A stretch of 64,000 nucleotides of DNA from Subdoligranulum sp. CAG:314. GTDB taxonomy: Bacteria; Bacillota; Clostridia; Christensenellales; CAG-314. Both the position numbers and the translations under genes were made by a program. Shown piece after piece: positions 61,099 through 64,000 of this stretch. Location: the NCBI GenBank assembly GCA_000437915.1, contig FR900987.1, forward strand, positions 1 to 64,000, written 5' to 3'. The stretch's first letter is position 1. Each line of letters starts with the position of its first letter. Below the pieces are notes generated by a model that was given only the letters and a program-made list of their open reading frames with translations, searched no databases and was not told where the DNA came from.

Positions 61099-61584
61099 TC
61101 AGTCCTTGCCCTGCGGCAAAACCGTTTCAAGCACGTCCAAGCGCATCCTTTCCCTGTGGGCGACAAGCCGTTTTGCAAGAGCCGCGTCGGACAACGCAAG
61201 CATCTGCGCCGCCAGAATACCCGCATTCTGCGCGCCGTTTATCGCCACGGTTGCCACGGGCACGCCGTTCGGCATCTGAACGACGGACAGCAGGCTGTCC
61301 AATCCGTCCAACGTGGAGCTTTTGACAGGCAGACCGATGACGGGCAGCACGGTGTGTGCGGCAATAAATCCCGCAAGATGAGCCGCCTTTCCCGCGGCAG
61401 CGACAATCACCTTGACTCCGCTCTCCGCCGCGTTTTTGGCAAACTCCGCCACCTCGTCGGGAGTGCGGTGGGCGCTCATGACCTTCATCTCCGCGTCCAC
61501 GCCCAGCTTCCTTAAAATTTCATAAGCGGGAAGCACCGTTTCGTAATCGCTTTTGCTTCCCATGACAATAGTGACAACCGCCAT
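61099..61584 (-). CDS. purE: N5-carboxyaminoimidazole ribonucleotide mutase (class I PurE)
   Basis: Rearranges N5-CAIR to CAIR. The 161-residue sequence has MGSKSDYETV, MSAHRTPDEV and LSVVQMPNGVPVATVAI, the class I pattern that normally needs PurK; no purK lies in the window. The start at 61584 is chosen after AAAGGA at 5 nt; an upstream in-frame extension lies in the riboswitch leader. First gene of the pur operon. Confidence 0.94.
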   Translation of the reverse strand: MAVVTIVMGSKSDYETVLPAYEILRKLGVDAEMKVMSAHRTPDEVAEFAKNAAESGVKVIVAAAGKAAHLAGFIAAHTVLPVIGLPVKSSTLDGLDSLLSVVQMPNGVPVATVAINGAQNAGILAAQMLALSDAALAKRLVAHRERMRLDVLETVLPQGKD

Positions 61585-61613
61585 AGATTCCTTTGTTACC
61601 TCCTGAAATAAAT

Positions 61614-61655
61614 CAAAAAAGGCAATTTCGCATGACAAAGCAAGCAGAAATTGCC
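61614..61655 (-). terminator. ZTP-riboswitch expression-platform terminator
   Basis: On the minus strand GGCAATTTC pairs with GAAATTGCC across a 16-18 nt loop, followed by TTTTTT. It starts within the aptamer's last conserved element, so ligand binding should block it (an ON switch, as known for this class). Confidence 0.9.
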
Positions 61656-61729
61656 CAGACGGACGGCTTGAACCGTTTGCGTACTCCCCCGCAGTAACCT
61701 GCCGAATTTCCGTCAGTCATACGCAACGT
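61651..61729 (-). promoter_or_regulatory. ZTP (pfl-motif) riboswitch aptamer
   Basis: Read on the minus strand: P1 TGCGTA/TACGCA, the conserved GACTGACGGAA, a short hairpin region with GGTTACTGCGGGGGA, then a variable loop and the strongly conserved CCGTCTGGGC near the 3' end. These are the marks of the pfl motif that binds ZMP/ZTP. It lies in the purE leader between a good promoter and a terminator, exactly the expected context for a purine operon responding to 10-formyl-THF shortage. Confidence 0.9.
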
Positions 61730-61742
61730 AAAATACCTGTTT

Positions 61743-61771
61743 ATTGTAGCATATCCCAGTTTCAAAGTCAA
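61743..61771 (-). promoter_or_regulatory. pur operon promoter
   Basis: TTGACT, 17 bp, TACAAT on the minus strand. Transcription would start near 61736, at the first bases of the ZTP aptamer. Confidence 0.82.
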
Positions 61772-61835
61772 CGAAAAGTAAAGCAACGACGGCGGTAAAA
61801 GTTGTTTTGACGCTTGTTTTTGCCGCAGAAAATAC

Positions 61836-61860
61836 AACGGACCGGTTTAACCGGTCCGTT
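61836..61860 (-). terminator. Terminator of the Ig-like lipoprotein gene
   Basis: A near-perfect inverted repeat AACGGACCGG/CCGGTCCGTT with a short loop; the trailing minus-strand tract (TGTATTTTCT) is only moderately T-rich. Confidence 0.7.
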
Positions 61861-61877
61861 TGACAGTCAACAATGTT

Positions 61878-63452
61878 TCAGGCTTGCTCTGCGCCCGTTT
61901 CTTGCGCTATGTCTATATCCACGTTGAATTTAAGCTCGACAAGTCCCTTGCCGAAAACGTAAACGCTGTAAGTAAGCTCGTAGTCGCCGCTCTCGTTGTC
62001 CTCCGCGGTCGCGCCCCACTTGGGATAATATCCGAGAGCCAAATCGCTTTCGGGCGTGGTCAGACCGTATGTAACGGAGGTTTCGTCTCCCTTGACGATA
62101 ACCTTTTTCGTAATAATCAAATCGGTTGCCGCAGCGCCGTCATAGGCGATTTTAAGCATATCGCTGCCGTTTTTGAGCACAACGTCATACTCGCCTTCGT
62201 TCTGCGCCACCGTGCTTTCGCCGCTCATGGCAACATTGGAAACGGTAAGACTGCCGCTCAAAGCGCTCACGTTGATTTGGTAGTCGGTGTCGTTGATTTT
62301 GACGGCGCCGTCGCCCGCTTCAAACAGCACGATAATCGCCGAGGCGTAAAGCGCTTTGTCGTTGCTGTCCCAGTACCAGACCAAATCTCTCACGAAAACG
62401 TTGTTGCCCACAGACAAAGTCACAAGCTCCTGATTGTCGTATTCCGTACCGCCCACGGTAAAGGTCTGCGGCGCAAAATCCATATCAGCAACCTTTACGT
62501 AAAAAACGAAATTCACGTATTCGGCTTTTACCTGGTCGAAGGTCTTGTAGGTTTTTTCGTCCCCGCCGGTAAACTTGTTGTAAATCTCTTTCGCGCTTTC
62601 CACGGCGGCGACAGCCTGCGTGTCGATTTGTCCGTTTATCGTAAGAGCCGAGTTGACCTGAACGGGAACATTTGCCGTCACGTCGGCATAATCCTTGTAG
62701 GTCACGACGACAAAGGTATCCTCCAAAGTCAGCGCTCTGTCTTCAAAAGAAAACTGCGACGTCGCGTCAAAGCTCGTGCCGTCGTTGTACTCGGCAGTGA
62801 GCACCAGTCCCGTCGCGTCGAATTTTTCTCCCGCAACGTAAACCGTCTTTTCGGGAGCCTGCTTGACGGTCAAAGAAGTCAGAGTTTTGGCAACGACGGT
62901 TACTTCAACCTTGACGGCTCTCTCGCCGTAGGATACGACCACGAACTCGTCGTCAACGGACAGAGTGGTTTTGCTGTACGACACGTTTGCCGTTACGTCC
63001 TCCTCCGAACCGTCTCTGTAAACGGCTTTGACGGAAATGCCGGCGGATTCAAACCGCTGCCCCTCGACGTAAGAAAGCTTCGCGGGTTTGCTCACAAGAA
63101 CAAGCTCCGTGACAAACTTGGTGTAAACCTTTACGTTCCAAGTCGTGGTCAGCTTGGTTTCCCCTTCCGTATATGTAACGGTGATTACCTTTTCGCCTAC
63201 TGTCAGCTTGTCGGACAGAACCATATCCGCAGTCATGGGCGTTTCCTTGGCTTTGCCGTTGCTGTAAGTAACCTTGAGTATGCCTCCGGTAACATCAAGA
63301 TAGTCGTCCACGAGATAAACGGACTTGTCCGGATTTTTCACGACCTCTACCGAAACCGGCGTCGCCTCCTTGCCTTCGCACGCCGCTAGAGCAAACGTAA
63401 ACGTCAGCGCAAGCAGCAAAACGACCAACAAAAGCCTTGTCTTTGATTTCAT
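61878..63452 (-). CDS. Lipoprotein with Ig-like (Big_3/4-type) repeats
   Basis: 524 residues. Lipoprotein signal MKSKTRLLLVVLLLALT ending in lipobox ALAAC near residue 25. Three tandem Ig-like modules of about 75-80 residues follow, each with a YVxGexFDxxG and a DxFVVVxYxxxxxxV pattern (for example KTVYVAGEKFDATGL, DTFVVVTYKDY). The C-terminal half (~250 residues) is a separate unrecognised domain (YYPKWGATAEDNESGDY and others). ATG with AGGGAGG and a clear promoter. Probably an extracellular adhesive or scaffold protein; function unproved. Confidence 0.82.
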   Translation of the reverse strand: MKSKTRLLLVVLLLALTFTFALAACEGKEATPVSVEVVKNPDKSVYLVDDYLDVTGGILKVTYSNGKAKETPMTADMVLSDKLTVGEKVITVTYTEGETKLTTTWNVKVYTKFVTELVLVSKPAKLSYVEGQRFESAGISVKAVYRDGSEEDVTANVSYSKTTLSVDDEFVVVSYGERAVKVEVTVVAKTLTSLTVKQAPEKTVYVAGEKFDATGLVLTAEYNDGTSFDATSQFSFEDRALTLEDTFVVVTYKDYADVTANVPVQVNSALTINGQIDTQAVAAVESAKEIYNKFTGGDEKTYKTFDQVKAEYVNFVFYVKVADMDFAPQTFTVGGTEYDNQELVTLSVGNNVFVRDLVWYWDSNDKALYASAIIVLFEAGDGAVKINDTDYQINVSALSGSLTVSNVAMSGESTVAQNEGEYDVVLKNGSDMLKIAYDGAAATDLIITKKVIVKGDETSVTYGLTTPESDLALGYYPKWGATAEDNESGDYELTYSVYVFGKGLVELKFNVDIDIAQETGAEQA

Positions 63453-63496
63453 CGATTTTCCTCCCTTTTAAGTCTCTCGACTGTTACGGTGCAACC

Positions 63497-63525
63497 ATTA
63501 TAAACGAAATCGTCTTTAAGGTCAA
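63497..63525 (-). promoter_or_regulatory. Promoter of the Ig-like lipoprotein gene
   Basis: TTGACC, 17 bp, TATAAT on the minus strand, leader about 40 nt. Confidence 0.75.
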
Positions 63526-63779
63526 CAAAAAAACCGCGTTTGGGCGGTTCCTGTTTTTTCCTTTGCCCGACTTGACAATTAATCTCATTTTATTTTTTTC
63601 GTTTACTCACAAAAGCAAATTTCCTCCTCGAATATACTCTCGTTTTTCGGCTATTGTTTTGTGAGACGTCGGGTGAAAAGCTATTTCATTGTTTTGTCAC
63701 ACCAAAAACCGCGACGGTATGTTAAAATAATGCTCGGAAATATTCGGGACTAACCGACAGACAAGGAGACAATCAGACA
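63526..63779. other. Divergent intergenic region with a small hairpin
   Basis: A GC hairpin AACCGC/GCGGTT near 63530-63548 sits in A- and T-rich flanks upstream of both divergent genes, so it has no upstream gene to terminate. TTGTCA at 63694 and TATGTT at 63718 could be a weak promoter for the oligoendopeptidase gene. No coding sequence or RNA gene is recognised. Confidence 0.4.
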
Positions 63780-64000
63780 ATGGGTTACGAAAACAGACAG
63801 GACATACCGGTTAAATACACGTGGGATTTGTCCGCTATTTATCCAAACGAGACGCTGCTCGAAAAGGACTGCGCGGCGGCGGGCGAGCTTATCGGCAAAA
63901 TCAAGAATTACGAGGGAAAGCTGAACAACGAAAAAAGCATTTACGAGTTTTTCGAGCTGACCGGAGACATCGAGGAGCTTTTTGAAAAAGCGATATGCTA
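63780..64000 (+). CDS. pepF: Oligoendopeptidase F (N-terminal part, runs off the window)
   Basis: The first 73 codons: MGYENRQDIPVKYTWDLSAI, then YPNETLLEKDCAA, KIKNYEGKLNN and FEKAICY. The pattern RxDIPxKYTWDL followed by a 'y-xGkL' segment is characteristic of the M3B peptidase PepF N-terminus, a cytosolic zinc peptidase that degrades medium-sized peptides. ATG preceded by AAGGAG. The catalytic HExxH lies beyond the window, so the call rests on the N-terminus. Confidence 0.85.
   Translation, partial: MGYENRQDIPVKYTWDLSAIYPNETLLEKDCAAAGELIGKIKNYEGKLNNEKSIYEFFELTGDIEELFEKAIC

Noticed and set aside
61860..63389. Open frame of 509 codons antisense to the Ig-like lipoprotein
   Set aside because: The minus-strand frame has a proper signal peptide, repeats, promoter and ribosome site; the plus-strand frame has none of these.
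63529..63548. Hairpin with flanking A/T runs as a terminator
   Set aside because: It lies between two divergent genes with nothing upstream to terminate, so it is left as an unexplained hairpin.

Overview
The window looks like a chromosomal segment of an anaerobic, low-to-mid-GC Firmicute of the class Clostridia, probably an uncultured gut-type lineage. The pointers are AddAB instead of RecBCD, strong AGGAGG ribosome-binding sites, a CIRCE/HrcA heat-shock element, guanine and ZTP riboswitches, BspA-type leucine-rich-repeat surface proteins, many small lipoproteins, and Firmicute-style pur and pyr operons with a PyrK/PyrD class 1B dihydroorotate dehydrogenase. This placement is inferred from gene content only.

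Layout. 1-7.3 kb is an AT-rich accessory block: a type I restriction-modification system (hsdR, hsdM and the 3' tail of a convergent hsdS), a GIY-YIG nuclease and a DUF234-type ATPase. It ends at a tRNA-Thr gene that has a truncated tandem copy beside it, which suggests an island boundary. 8-14.8 kb carries a lipoprotein, an HrcA-controlled Hsp20, a two-gene MutS-like ATPase/P-loop unit resembling the KamB/KamC aminomutase reactivase, a sigma/RsgI-like anti-sigma pair and a MarR regulator. 15-18 kb encodes a secreted metzincin with a BspA-type LRR tail and a membrane-anchored LRR protein.

18-35.5 kb is mixed housekeeping: lpd-lplA, an M20 peptidase, a HAD phosphatase, a patatin-like lipase, a broken XRE regulator, the addBA recombination operon (apparently leaderless) and a COG2509-type flavoprotein behind a guanine riboswitch. 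35.6-39.2 kb is a divergent pair: a large BspA-like surface protein whose signal peptide is out of frame, and a MarR regulator. Two palindromic operators sit inside the promoter of the surface-protein gene.

39.3-61.7 kb is a long minus-strand nucleotide block. purE-purC-purF-purM-purN-purH-purD-purL-fhs is headed by a ZTP riboswitch, and pyrC-carA-carB-pyrK-pyrD-pyrF-pyrE-pyrB follows behind an intergenic hairpin and its own likely promoter. Together these supply IMP (apart from the PurB step, which is not in the window), 10-formyl-THF and UMP. The window closes with an Ig-like repeat lipoprotein and the start of an oligoendopeptidase F gene.

No CRISPR array, transposase, phage structural gene or replication origin was seen. 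The observations most worth following up are the guanine riboswitch in front of a flavoprotein, with a platform that looks like an ON switch; the PyrI-like zinc tail on PyrB; the double operator and frameshift of the BspA-like gene; the leaderless addB; the orphan KamB/C-like pair; and the tRNA-Thr/restriction island junction.
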